A DNA stretch of 20,184 nt, taken from assembly GCA_031552845.1 (NCBI GenBank), contig JAVBMC010000048.1, forward strand, positions 1 through 20,184, in the 5' to 3' direction. Source of the DNA: JAVBMC01 sp031552845 (GTDB lineage Bacteria; Verrucomicrobiota; Kiritimatiellia; RFP12; DVOR01). Position numbers and translations under genes: made by a program. Below the pieces are notes generated by a model. It was not told the origin of the DNA. It saw only the letters and a program-made list of their open reading frames with translations, and made no database searches. The stretch's first letter is position 1. Every line of letters starts with the position of its first letter. This document shows, in pieces, positions 1 through 8,800 of this stretch.

Positions 1-857
1 GCGCACGCAAAGAAACACTCGCCGACATCATCGCCCGCGGCGTCACCGTCCAACGCCTCGCCTGCAGCTTCAACTTCACCGAAGGCGCCACCGCCGACTC
101 CAACGGCACAGTCTACTTCACCGATCAACCCAACAACCGCATCCTCCGCTGGAACTCCGCCAAACAAAAGTGCGAAATCTGGATGCAACCCGCCGGCCGC
201 GCCAACGGCATGTGCTACGCCCCCGACGGCAACCTCCTCATCTGCGCCGACGAGAAAACCCAACTCTGGTCCGTCACCCCCGACAAAACCATCACCATCC
301 TCACCGACCGCTACAACGACAAACCCTACAACGGCCCCAACGACGTCTACGCCCACAAAGACGGCGGCTGCTACTACACCGACCCCTACTACAAACGCCC
401 CTGGTGGGACTACAAAGACCAACCCCAACCCACCATGCAAGTCTACTACCGCGCCCCCGACGGCACAGTCACCCAAGTCACAGAAGACCTCCGCCGCCCC
501 AACGGCATCGTCGGCACTGCCGACGGCAAACACCTCTACATATCCGACCTCGACGCCCGCAAAACCTACGTCTACGACATCAAACCCAACCACACCCTCA
601 CCAACCGCCGCCTCATCTGCGAAGACGGCTCCGACGGCATGACCGTTGACTCCGACCGCCGCATCTACCTCACCAACAACAAAGGCGTCTGCATCTACGC
701 CAACGACGGCCACCACATCGGCAACATCGACATCCCCGAAGGCTGGACCGCCAACATCTGCTTCGGTGGCCCCAACAAAGACACCCTCTACATCACCGCC
801 CTCAAAAGCCTCTACTCCATCCAACTCAAAGTCAAAGGCCAACCCCACGGCAAATAA
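1..857 (+). CDS. SMP-30/gluconolactonase-family protein, 5' end outside window
   Basis: Reading frame is open from the window edge (first full codon at base 3) to TAA at 855-857, about 284 codons, so only the N-terminus is missing. The family folds as a six-bladed beta-propeller and hydrolyses lactones, typically sugar lactones, using a divalent metal. Candidate metal or substrate residues are visible in family order: Glu in FTEGATAD (about bases 75-100), Asn in RANGM, Asn in GPNDVY, PNG in RRPNGIV and Asp in SDGMTVD. The C-terminal phrase ICFGGPNKDTLYITALKSLY is typical of the family. Third codon positions are very strongly C-biased (AAC, GAC, TAC, CTC, ATC), more than in the minus-strand genes. 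The substrate cannot be read from sequence, and whether the protein is exported cannot be judged because the start is missing. It converges on the 1294-4665 gene across a shared terminator. Confidence 0.88.
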   Translation, partial: ARKETLADIIARGVTVQRLACSFNFTEGATADSNGTVYFTDQPNNRILRWNSAKQKCEIWMQPAGRANGMCYAPDGNLLICADEKTQLWSVTPDKTITILTDRYNDKPYNGPNDVYAHKDGGCYYTDPYYKRPWWDYKDQPQPTMQVYYRAPDGTVTQVTEDLRRPNGIVGTADGKHLYISDLDARKTYVYDIKPNHTLTNRRLICEDGSDGMTVDSDRRIYLTNNKGVCIYANDGHHIGNIDIPEGWTANICFGGPNKDTLYITALKSLYSIQLKVKGQPHGK

Positions 858-907
858 ACCGCTTGGGGCATCGGCGTCCCCGCCGGTATTGTAGGCATCC
901 TTTTATA

Positions 908-972
908 CGCGTCAGCCCTACTCTCTTCAAGGTAGGGCGCGTTTCGCCGAAACCGCCGCATCGCGTTTAGCC
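908..972. repeat. Two-hairpin dispersed repeat, copy 1
   Basis: A 65-bp element beginning CGCGTCAGCCCTAC and ending TCGCGTTTAGCC, found again at 1149-1212. Hairpin A pairs GCCCTAC (915-921) with GTAGGGC (932-938). Hairpin B pairs GTTTC (941-945) with GAAAC (949-953) around the loop GCC and can be extended by GGC/GCC. The extended arm of B uses bases of A, so the two hairpins compete. No coding potential was recognised. Probably a REP-like interspersed element or a structured RNA module. Confidence 0.75.
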
Positions 973-975
973 TCA

Positions 976-1018
976 TTCCTCCCTCTACCCTTGGGAGAGG
1001 GGCGGGGTGAGGGTGCCC
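976..1018. repeat. GC-rich hairpin module (CCCTCT..GGGAGAGGG type)
   Basis: Imperfect hairpin CCCTCTACCC / GGGAGAGGG with a TT loop (981-1001), followed by GCGGGGTGAGGGTG. It resembles a hairpin phrase I recall from intergenic regions of unrelated bacteria. Only one copy is present here. Function unknown; no database check was possible. Confidence 0.4.
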
Positions 1019-1103
1019 TCCATATACACGACTTCGCCGATTTCTCTGACTTCATCGGCATTCTGCACACCCCATTACCCCCAGCAGCGCTCCCGGCAAA
1101 AAG

Positions 1104-1135
1104 AAAGGGCGCGGATTACCCGCGCCCTTTTCCTT
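1104..1135. terminator. Bidirectional rho-independent terminator
   Basis: Perfect 11-bp stem: AAAGGGCGCGG (1104-1114) pairs with CCGCGCCCTTT (1120-1130) around the loop ATTAC. On the plus strand it is followed by TTTTCC. Read on the minus strand, the stem is followed by TTTCTTTTT, a better U-tract. It lies between the convergent SMP-30 gene and the 1294-4665 gene and most likely ends both transcripts. Confidence 0.85.
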
Positions 1136-1148
1136 ACCACTTCCCTCT

Positions 1149-1212
1149 CGCGTCAGCCCTACTCCCAAAAGGTAGGGCAGGTCTCGCCGAGACCGCCGTA
1201 TCGCGTTTAGCC
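1149..1212. repeat. Two-hairpin dispersed repeat, copy 2
   Basis: Second copy of the element at 908-972. Hairpin A is GCCCTAC (1156-1162) with GTAGGGC (1172-1178); its stem is unchanged while the loop differs in sequence and length. Hairpin B is GTCTC (1181-1185) with GAGAC (1189-1193). Relative to copy 1, T943 became C1183 and its partner A951 became G1191, a compensatory pair change that preserves the stem. Confidence 0.75.
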
Positions 1213-1232
1213 CGTCTTCGTTTCTCCCCGCG

Positions 1233-1290
1233 CCTCCGCGTCTCCGCGTGAGCTACTCTCCTCCTATCACCTATTACTACTTACTACTTT
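1233..1290. repeat. CTCCGCGTCTCCGCGTGAG module plus pyrimidine tract, copy a
   Basis: CCTCCGCGTCTCCGCGTGAGC (1233-1253) followed by a C/T/A tract with repeated TATTACTACTTACTAC character (1261-1290). Related modules occur at 13351-13406 and 13606-13690, always in gene-free DNA. This copy abuts the stop codon of the 1294-4665 gene. Function unknown. Confidence 0.6.
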
Positions 1291-1293
1291 CTC

Positions 1294-4200
1294 TCACGGC
1301 TCTGCCGATGCGTCGCCTTCGATGACTACCCCGAAGGAACGGTTGAACTTGTACTGCACAGGCTTTTCGTCATCGCTTAGCCAAACATCCGGGAGGAGAT
1401 AGAAGCCCCAAGCGATCGGCAGGTTTAATCCTTCCAACGCAGGCGTCAAAATACCTTGATGCGAGACCGAGGTGCTCTTGAGCTTCAAAACACCCTTGGC
1501 ATCTTCCTCCTCGGTATAAAGGCTGAACTTACCGCTGAAGAGTCCCGTCGGCTTGGTGAGCGTAAAGCTCGCCACAGTCGGATTCGCCTCATTGTAGAGA
1601 TATTCGCCCGAGATCTTATCCAACACCGGCGCCTTGCCCGTCGGCAGAATGATATTCCCCTTGGCATCTGTTGTCAGCGGCACATCCGGCAGATAGGTAT
1701 AATCGCCAGCCATGGGATTATCCGCCCTGAAGTAATACTCCGCCAACTCAGCAGGCGTGCTGTAGATGCCGCCCTTGGGCTGGAGTGTCAGGGCAAAGCG
1801 GTCTTCGGTCGCAATCGTTTTACCCGTAGGCGTCTTACCCGGATAGAACCAATGCCACGGCGACATCTCAAACGTCATACCATCAGCACTCTTGAGCAAG
1901 CCCGAGACAAATCCGGCGTTTTTATACAGTTGATAGAAGCACGGTAGAACCGCCCCCTCTTCCGTCAGCAGCAGCGTACCGCTGCCACTGAGCGCCGTAC
2001 CATCGGCCAGCTTGCCCGCCGTCTTGAACCCACCGACCGCATCGACCGTCACCGAGAAATAACTATGTCCCTCCGGAGCATTTTCAGCACCGCCGGTATC
2101 CAGCGTCGATTCCGCCGCGGCACCGAAGGTATAGTAGAACTTGTAGCCCGCCAATGCAGTGCTGACTTCTGCCGGCATCGTCTTGCCAAAAGGATTACGC
2201 TGGCCGATGACGTGATACTCGTCATTTAACATGCCGCCCACCTGCAAGCTGTTCCACGGCAAGACCGAATCAATCGACAGCTGTAACCGCTGTCCGGTCT
2301 TAGCTGTTAGATTGGCTGTAAACACACCCTCCTCGGCTTCGGTCCAAGACGCACCGGTAAAGGTCAATGTTCCCAACGAACTGATGACCTTAGCCGAAAT
2401 ACTGCCGCTGGCGCTGATCGTTAACGTGAACGTACCTTCGATAATATCCGGCGTATCCGTATGCGTCAGATACCCCGTAAACGCTCCGACGGCGCCAGCC
2501 GTCATCGGCGCTACCACAACACGGATCGTCTGCGTGACTTTACCCGCCGAACTGCTCGCCGTTAAGACTACCGCCGTATCACCCGCCGCGGTCGGTGCAC
2601 CGATAATGCTATGCCCGGAGACCTTCAGTCCCTTCGGCAGCTTGGCTGTGAGCGTTGCCGGATACTCCGATTCAATCTCAATTGGAATCGACATCGGCAC
2701 GCCCGCCATTCCATTGAATGTACCGGAGGTCAGAATCACCGGCAATACACACCGGAATATGGCTCGATACTCCGCAAGACCGTTTGCAGCCTCATCACGT
2801 GCATCCGACTCAGGAATAACCCGCTTAGGCGCAGTCTCACCATCCGACCAACCGACAAACAGCCAACCCTTCGAGGCCGTTGCCGTCAGCGTAATGCTCT
2901 TACCAGACTGAATATAACCGGAGCCTGTGACCTTGCCGCCCTGCGGCTGTAACGCCAATCCTTGAACATACACCGTCCGCGTAAAATTCGCCGTCACAGT
3001 AATATCATTCGTCATGACAACCGTCTGGCTGGCCGTGACGGGCTTGGCAAAGGGATACCCCTCCCACCCGCTAAACGTCCAACCCGGACGCGCCTTCGCA
3101 CTCAGAGCAATCTTCGTCCCGGCGCCATAAACACCCGAGCCAAAGACATCCCCGCCCTGCGCATCCGATGCCGACGCCTTCAACGCATACGCCGCCACGC
3201 CATCCGGAATAAAGCGTACATCGCTGATATACGCCCGCGCTTCGGGATCGCTCCCTTGCGTCACCTCCCACGACAGGCTATGCGTACCCTTCAATAGCGG
3301 AATCTCCACATCGGTCCAGTCTGTTAAGTTCGTCCACGCCTGTAAGACTGCTTTGCCATCCCACAGCGTCACAAACGTCTGATGCTCAACCTCATCCACC
3401 TGCCCTGTCACACACACCGAGAAATACAACGTCCCGGCACCTGTGGCACTGACCGATGTCTTCATCGCCGCCGACTGACCTACGCCATTGCCAAAGCCAA
3501 CCGCCGTCGGGATGGACTCAGCATTACGCTCAACCGTTGCAGGCGACCACGTTCCTTTACCGGAGCTGGTAATCTTCAGCGTACTGTTCTCAACTGCAGA
3601 GGCTAAAGTCTGCTGGGTATTTAGATCCTTAATCCACACACGGCAGGTTAAGTTCTCGCCCAACTCCATGCCCTGCGCATCACCTAAGACAACGGTAAAG
3701 AACTCCTCATCCTCCACCAGCTTATCCAACAGGATCGGAATGGTGATCTGTTTCGGAGTAAGATCGCCCTCCTCCCACGACAACCGCTGCGGCAAACTCT
3801 TTGGTGCCGTATAATCCTTCGCCCCCGCCGTCCCCGGCACAATCCAATACGCCACACTGCAACCACTCGTCTCACAACCCCCCGTCACATCGAGCACAGC
3901 CGAAGCCCCCTCCTCAACAGATACCGATGAAGCCACAAACTCCGCCGTTGGCGGACGTGCCTTCACCGTATTCCACCACGAAGGATCGGTAGGAATCATT
4001 TCATTATGATCAAAAATGATTTCAGCTGACGCACAAATGACAACATTGGCCGGTGCGTCCTCACGAATTTTTATACGATAAGCGAGATGCCCTTCACCAC
4101 GGTGCGTCTCATTATTCGGAGGAAGAAATCCATCGTTAATGCCGGAAGGCCAAAAACTGTAGGCGGCGCGGGTTAGGTCGTAAGAACGCAAGTACCATTC

Positions 4201-4665
4201 GATTTCGCCTGTGGTAGGATTCAAGTCGAACGTAATTTTCACATGATGTTGCGTGTCACGTTGCGGGACTGTGATTGTTCCCGTGTTTATGCCAAGCAAT
4301 CCAAGTTCCGTTTGGTTATTGAAAACGACTTCACCCAGCTCAAAGGTTGACCAGTCGAGATATTCAGAAAGTACGGCATTGACCCGCACTTCTTGGGCAG
4401 GAACATCGGCAGTGCCCATATTCTCAAAGTAGATGACATAATTCATCCAATCACCGGGTTTAACATAGCGTTCTATGCCACTCCCTAGAGGACCTGCCAT
4501 TTCGTTGGGGTCTAGCGATTGCTGGCCAGAAGAGCCCCCCTCTCCTTCTCCACCATCAGGCTGGTTAGATGGAGGACGTTTACATGAATCATCTTGTGCA
4601 TTTAACATCCACGTGAAACTAGCGATCAGGAATAAATGGGCAAAACATCTGAGCATCATGTTCAT
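1294..4665 (-). CDS. Large secreted multidomain protein (DUF11/DUF7619-like, Calx-beta, InlB-type repeats, Ig-like)
   Basis: 1123 aa. A signal peptide (about residues 1-23, ending LNA) is followed by a Gly/Glu/Ser-rich linker (33-50). A domain at about 52-233 starts LDPNEMAGPLG and ends SAEIIFDHNEMIPTDPSWWNT, matching a repeat domain known from large surface proteins. A Calx-beta domain (about 240-347, with YTAPKSLPQRLSWEEGD) comes next, then a jelly-roll-like stretch (350-495). Two divergent InlB/Listeria-type repeats (about 495-640) carry GWTFSGWEG and GWLFVGWSDG, and a putative Ig-like domain lies at about 645-725. The last ~390 residues are beta-rich and not recognised. No sorting signal or PEP-CTERM motif is seen. 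The start is supported by GGAGAT about 8 nt upstream and by a 4-bp ATGA overlap with the DUF1573 gene, implying translational coupling. Probable role is cell-surface or extracellular adhesion; this is inferred from domains only. Confidence 0.85.
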   Translation of the reverse strand: MNMMLRCFAHLFLIASFTWMLNAQDDSCKRPPSNQPDGGEGEGGSSGQQSLDPNEMAGPLGSGIERYVKPGDWMNYVIYFENMGTADVPAQEVRVNAVLSEYLDWSTFELGEVVFNNQTELGLLGINTGTITVPQRDTQHHVKITFDLNPTTGEIEWYLRSYDLTRAAYSFWPSGINDGFLPPNNETHRGEGHLAYRIKIREDAPANVVICASAEIIFDHNEMIPTDPSWWNTVKARPPTAEFVASSVSVEEGASAVLDVTGGCETSGCSVAYWIVPGTAGAKDYTAPKSLPQRLSWEEGDLTPKQITIPILLDKLVEDEEFFTVVLGDAQGMELGENLTCRVWIKDLNTQQTLASAVENSTLKITSSGKGTWSPATVERNAESIPTAVGFGNGVGQSAAMKTSVSATGAGTLYFSVCVTGQVDEVEHQTFVTLWDGKAVLQAWTNLTDWTDVEIPLLKGTHSLSWEVTQGSDPEARAYISDVRFIPDGVAAYALKASASDAQGGDVFGSGVYGAGTKIALSAKARPGWTFSGWEGYPFAKPVTASQTVVMTNDITVTANFTRTVYVQGLALQPQGGKVTGSGYIQSGKSITLTATASKGWLFVGWSDGETAPKRVIPESDARDEAANGLAEYRAIFRCVLPVILTSGTFNGMAGVPMSIPIEIESEYPATLTAKLPKGLKVSGHSIIGAPTAAGDTAVVLTASSSAGKVTQTIRVVVAPMTAGAVGAFTGYLTHTDTPDIIEGTFTLTISASGSISAKVISSLGTLTFTGASWTEAEEGVFTANLTAKTGQRLQLSIDSVLPWNSLQVGGMLNDEYHVIGQRNPFGKTMPAEVSTALAGYKFYYTFGAAAESTLDTGGAENAPEGHSYFSVTVDAVGGFKTAGKLADGTALSGSGTLLLTEEGAVLPCFYQLYKNAGFVSGLLKSADGMTFEMSPWHWFYPGKTPTGKTIATEDRFALTLQPKGGIYSTPAELAEYYFRADNPMAGDYTYLPDVPLTTDAKGNIILPTGKAPVLDKISGEYLYNEANPTVASFTLTKPTGLFSGKFSLYTEEEDAKGVLKLKSTSVSHQGILTPALEGLNLPIAWGFYLLPDVWLSDDEKPVQYKFNRSFGVVIEGDASAEP

Positions 4666-5708
4666 TGTTGGATCTCCATGCGCACCGGAACTTCGAGCAA
4701 TTCATTTCCCGTGCAATCGGTTGTGATTTTTAAAAAGGGCTGCTTTGACATTTGCCGAACGAAGTCTGTGTCAATATTGGTGATGAGAATTTGCCAGCCG
4801 CCAAGCGGGCGTTCGCGGATTTCAACCTCGCCCCATTGGCGCGGCGCAGTTTCCGCCGCCAGCACACGGAATGACGGTTTGCCTTGCGAAGGACGCAACA
4901 ATACAGAACGTGAGAAAACGGCGATGTTGGTGGAAAGTGCCACGCGCTCCGGCAACACTTCCAAATTACTGGAAATGGTCATACTCACGGGCAGTTTCAA
5001 TTCCGGCACTTCGGGGTCAGTTGTTTTGATGGTCCAGATTTCAGAGAACATCCCATTGGAGAGTTTCTGGGGAGGGCTGACGATTAAAGAGCATTTATCT
5101 TTACCGATGGCAACAGGAATGACAGGATTTTTCGCGCCGGAAATTTCGGTGATGGTTGCTTCGGTCGCGTAACCGTGCAACTTAACAATCACGGGTTCGA
5201 GTCGCGCGGTCTCCGGGAGGATTCCAAATGCCACATCCTGCGGCTTGAGGCCGATGCGCACCTTTACCGTACCTTTTAGGACAAGCTCGACGGGTTGAGT
5301 TGTATCTTTTATTTTGATCGCTGACGAAGGTTGTGGAGAGGCATTGCTGACAATCGGTCCGGGACAGGAGCCTTCCGCCAACGTTAACACCACTTTTTTT
5401 TCAATCTCGCCCTCCATACCTGCAAGGCTCATCGTACAGGTGACGGGAAGCGAGCAGTTGGGTGCGACAGGCGTCCGTAGACAATCCACGGTCAAACACG
5501 CGCAAGAGGCTTTTGCCGTGGCAATGGCAAGGGGCTTGTCAGTGGTGTTGTGAAGGACGAAAGCGTGAACAACAGGCGTGTGCGCGTCGCTGGCGCCGAA
5601 GTCGTGCGTGGCGGCAAAGACACATGGAAGGTTATATAGCACAAGGACGAATACTTGTAATATCAACCCAGTTATTGTCATGGCCACATTGTTGTCAGCA
5701 TTAAGCAT
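4662..5708 (-). CDS. DUF1573-domain exported protein
   Basis: 348 aa. A hydrophobic N-terminal segment (about residues 11-33) precedes a DUF1573 domain beginning ATHDFG (about 34-39) with the family hallmarks VVHAFVLHN, TDKPLAI and KASCACLTV (Cys at about 60 and 62). DUF1573 is related to ASH/SPD-2/Hydin Ig-like domains; its molecular role is not established. The rest is beta-rich and ends without an anchor. The start is uncertain: ATG at 5708 or an in-frame ATG at 5681 that puts the signal peptide at the very N-terminus. Neither has a clear ribosome binding site. The stop overlaps the next gene's start (ATGA), so the two are almost certainly co-expressed, perhaps as partner exported proteins. 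The gap to the upstream Rhs gene is 116 bp. Confidence 0.82.
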   Translation of the reverse strand: MLNADNNVAMTITGLILQVFVLVLYNLPCVFAATHDFGASDAHTPVVHAFVLHNTTDKPLAIATAKASCACLTVDCLRTPVAPNCSLPVTCTMSLAGMEGEIEKKVVLTLAEGSCPGPIVSNASPQPSSAIKIKDTTQPVELVLKGTVKVRIGLKPQDVAFGILPETARLEPVIVKLHGYATEATITEISGAKNPVIPVAIGKDKCSLIVSPPQKLSNGMFSEIWTIKTTDPEVPELKLPVSMTISSNLEVLPERVALSTNIAVFSRSVLLRPSQGKPSFRVLAAETAPRQWGEVEIRERPLGGWQILITNIDTDFVRQMSKQPFLKITTDCTGNELLEVPVRMEIQQ

Positions 5709-5713
5709 GGTGA

Positions 5714-5812
5714 TTATTCTGTTGGGCAGTCATTGTAGCACCAATCTGTCATATCCTGACAATATCTATGGTCAGCACAATAACTGATTTCACATCTTTT
5801 GCATTTTTTTCT
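5714..5812 (-). other. Cys-rich in-frame segment after the Rhs stop (possible tail remnant)
   Basis: After the Rhs stop, the same frame passes TAA, TAA and TAG and then stays open for 32 codons before TAA at 5714-5716. The translation has six cysteines spaced C-x2-C-x4-C-x5-C-x6-C-x3-C, including KCKRCEISYC and DWCYNDC. No ATG precedes the first four cysteines, so it is not a normal independent gene. It may be a leftover of an alternative or longer Rhs C-terminal tail, or chance in AT-rich DNA. Confidence 0.3.
5732..5762 (-). promoter_or_regulatory. Weak candidate promoter for DUF1573 gene
   Basis: On the minus strand, TTGTCA (5757-5762) and TACAAT (5732-5737) each match a sigma-70-type box at five of six bases, but the 19-bp spacer is longer than ideal. 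It would start transcription near 5725, giving the DUF1573/1123-aa pair its own transcript apart from the Rhs gene. The AT-rich context makes chance matches likely. Confidence 0.28.
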
Positions 5813-5824
5813 CTAATCATTTTA

Positions 5825-8800
5825 TTAATAAGGTCTCCCTGTATGAAATTTATAACACATGCCTCTAGCCTCTTCCGAACTATGCCCACGTTTTTTTTCT
5901 GCTTTTTCACATTCTTCCATCGTTTTTCTAAATTCACGCTGGGTTTGTCTGTTGCTTAAGTCATATCGTATATCATCTACGACAGGTTTTATTCCATAAT
6001 AATAAACAAGCCCTCCAATAACAACTACAGTATAAGGAATTAGTACAGCGGGTATAAATTGCCCGCTTGGATCATTAAAATCTATAATAGCATTTATACA
6101 ATAGCGATATTGATTAATATCACCTGCATTTAATCCAATAGGGTCTAACTGGATAAACCGTCCCATTGTAGCATCATAGCTCCGTGCACGCATCCAAAGG
6201 AAACCAATAGAAACATCATTCATTACGCCAAGAGTTCCAACATAACCGAATGGCGTACTTTCTCCATTCGTAAATCGAGTCGATCCGAATGCGTCAAACT
6301 TCATATTACCGATGGCGGTTCCAGCAACACCAGTGAGAATACGTGTTGATGCGAGGCCATCGGCGTGGTAAAAACGACGAGAATTTGATTCGATTGTTTC
6401 ATCTGCAATCAGAATTTCGCCAACATGAATATACCGCCGCTCCAGTATTCCTCCATCCGTATACTCCGCCGTGATGGAAGGTAATACGCCTTGGATGAAG
6501 ATATATTTTTTTGTTATCCCATTATCGGTAACACTAACGCGGTTACCAAAGGCATCGTATTTGCAGGACCAAATTTCTCCATCGGGTTTGGCGACTTTGA
6601 CGAGGCGATTTTCGATATCGTATTCGTAGCGGGTGGCTTGTTCTAACACGGTTTTGGTGGCGAGGTTGCCGTTTTCGTCGTGGGTGAAAGAAGTGTCGCC
6701 AACTTGGAGGTATTGGTTCATGGCGTTGGCGGTGTAGGCCGTGGCAACGCCGCCCTTGTTGATGGACGTAAGACGGTTGCCGACTGCATCGTAGCCAAAA
6801 GATTCGATTTTGCCATCGGCGTATTCAACGGCAGTGAGTTGACCGGTGAGATCATAGCCGTAGGTTTCGGTTCCAGCGGTGGTTTTCAAGGAGGTGCGTT
6901 TGCCATCAGGGTCATGGGTATAGGTGAAGGTGTCCATGATGGATCCATCGGCGGCCTTGTGGGTGATGCTTGCGAAGAATCCACGCGGGTCGTAGACGTA
7001 TTCGACGGAGGCGTTATTTCCATAGAGCTGGCGTACAAGACGACCTGTGTCAGGGTCGTAAGTATTCCGTACGTAAAGGTCATTGTTTTGGTCGTGCATT
7101 TCGACGAGGCGGCCAAGCGTATCGTAGGTGTAGCGCAAGGCGTGACCGTCGTGACTGGATCGCTCAGTGACGCGGCCTACATGGTCGTAGACATAGGCAA
7201 AGCCATAACCACCGGGATACTCGATGCGGGTCATGCGCTCCGCGTCATCATAGGTCATAGAAATGACTCCGGTTTCTGTATCGGATATTTTAACGAGGTT
7301 CCCCTTCGTGTCATACTCCCAGGTGAAGGTGCGACCATCTGGCCAAACCTTGGACAGAATACGGCCTTCGTTGTCGTAGGCGAAGGTGATTCTATCGCCG
7401 TTTCGGCTAAGCGAGGCGGCAACATCGCCGTTGGCAGTGTATTCAAGGGATTCTGTTTTACCATCGGGATAGATGGTGGCAGTGGGTCGCCCCTTGGCAT
7501 CGTAGCGGTAGGAGAGGGAGCGCCCGCGGGCATCAGTGACACGGTTAAGTTGTGCAAAGCCGGATGAATAGCCAAAGGTGGTTTTATTAGCCGCCGCGTC
7601 AATGCCGCTAATGGGATTGAAGTTGTGGTCGTATTCAAAGTGGCTACGCTTGCCGGTCGGCGAAGTGACGGATTCGAGCAGAAAGGTATCAGGCTTGTAA
7701 ACGTAGCGCGTAACGTGGCCGAGCGGATCTTCAGTACCCAGCAGTTCACCGAAAGCCCCAAGATGGACGATGGACACCGTACCATCGGGAGCGATAATGG
7801 AATAGCCGCCCATGAGACCGCGACGAATTTCAACGAGTTGATCAGTCCCGTTTCGAGCCATGGTCGCGATGCGGCCATCCGCAGGGCTATAGGTATAGTC
7901 GGTAGTCGTGGCATCGGGCTGAATGACTTGATTGAGAGCCCTGCTCAAGGCTGTAGCGTTTTCAGGAAGATATTTATATTCTGTGACGAGACCGTTGAAC
8001 GCGGTGACGGAGGAAAGAAGCCCACCGGTGTAACCATACGTCACCGTGCGCCCCTGATCGTCGCTCGCAGAGGCAAGCCGGTTGTTGGCGTAGGTGAAGG
8101 CGATGAATTGACCATCGGAATGAGTAATGGAGGCGAGTTGCGAGCCGTCATAGGTATAAACAAGGCGATTACCAGTGAGATCTTCTATGGAGGTGATACG
8201 TTTAAGAGCCTTACTGAAACGCTGAGTCGTACCGTTTCGGTAGGTGAGAATGTATTCCGTAGCGGTTTCAGTCAAAACCGTGGTATCGGCCTTCTGGTTG
8301 GACTGCCACGCGTTATTGAGCTTGCCGAAGGTGTAGGTGCCGCCGTCGGGGAGGTTGATGTTGAAGGTGTTGCCGTTGTCAAGCAGTTCGAGCGTGACAG
8401 TGATATTGTCGCTCCAGCCTTGGCCAAAAATACCAGAGATGCGCATGCGGGAATAAAGCCCGGAACCGTAGGTACGCGAAAGCGTGATGCCAAAGCCACG
8501 TCCAGCGCGGTAAAGGTCTGTGCCCGTGGCGAGTGTCGGGAGTGCGAGATCGACGCCCAAAGCGTTATTAACCTCCGCCTGCCAAACATGTCCCAAGAGA
8601 TGGGTATGCTGGCCTTGAAGGGCAAGATAGTCCAGATTGGCACGCATCCGCTGGAGCCAAGAATTCCACGTCAAGCCGATGTTCTGTTTCATGTTTGCCA
8701 GCACAAGATTCCAAAGTGTATCATTCGCCCATGCAGGACGCATGTATTGGGAATTGGTGTCCCATGGAAAAGGGTCTGTGCTGGAAAGCGTGTAGGTGTA

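Noticed and set aside
991..1251. 86-codon plus-strand frame in the 858-1293 intergenic region
   Set aside because: It spans hairpin repeats and a terminator and has no domain or conserved feature.
5749..5937. 62-codon minus-strand frame overlapping the Rhs 3' end, considered as an immunity gene
   Set aside because: It is Lys-rich in AT-rich DNA, begins inside the Rhs gene in another frame, has no recognised domain and no convincing ribosome binding site.
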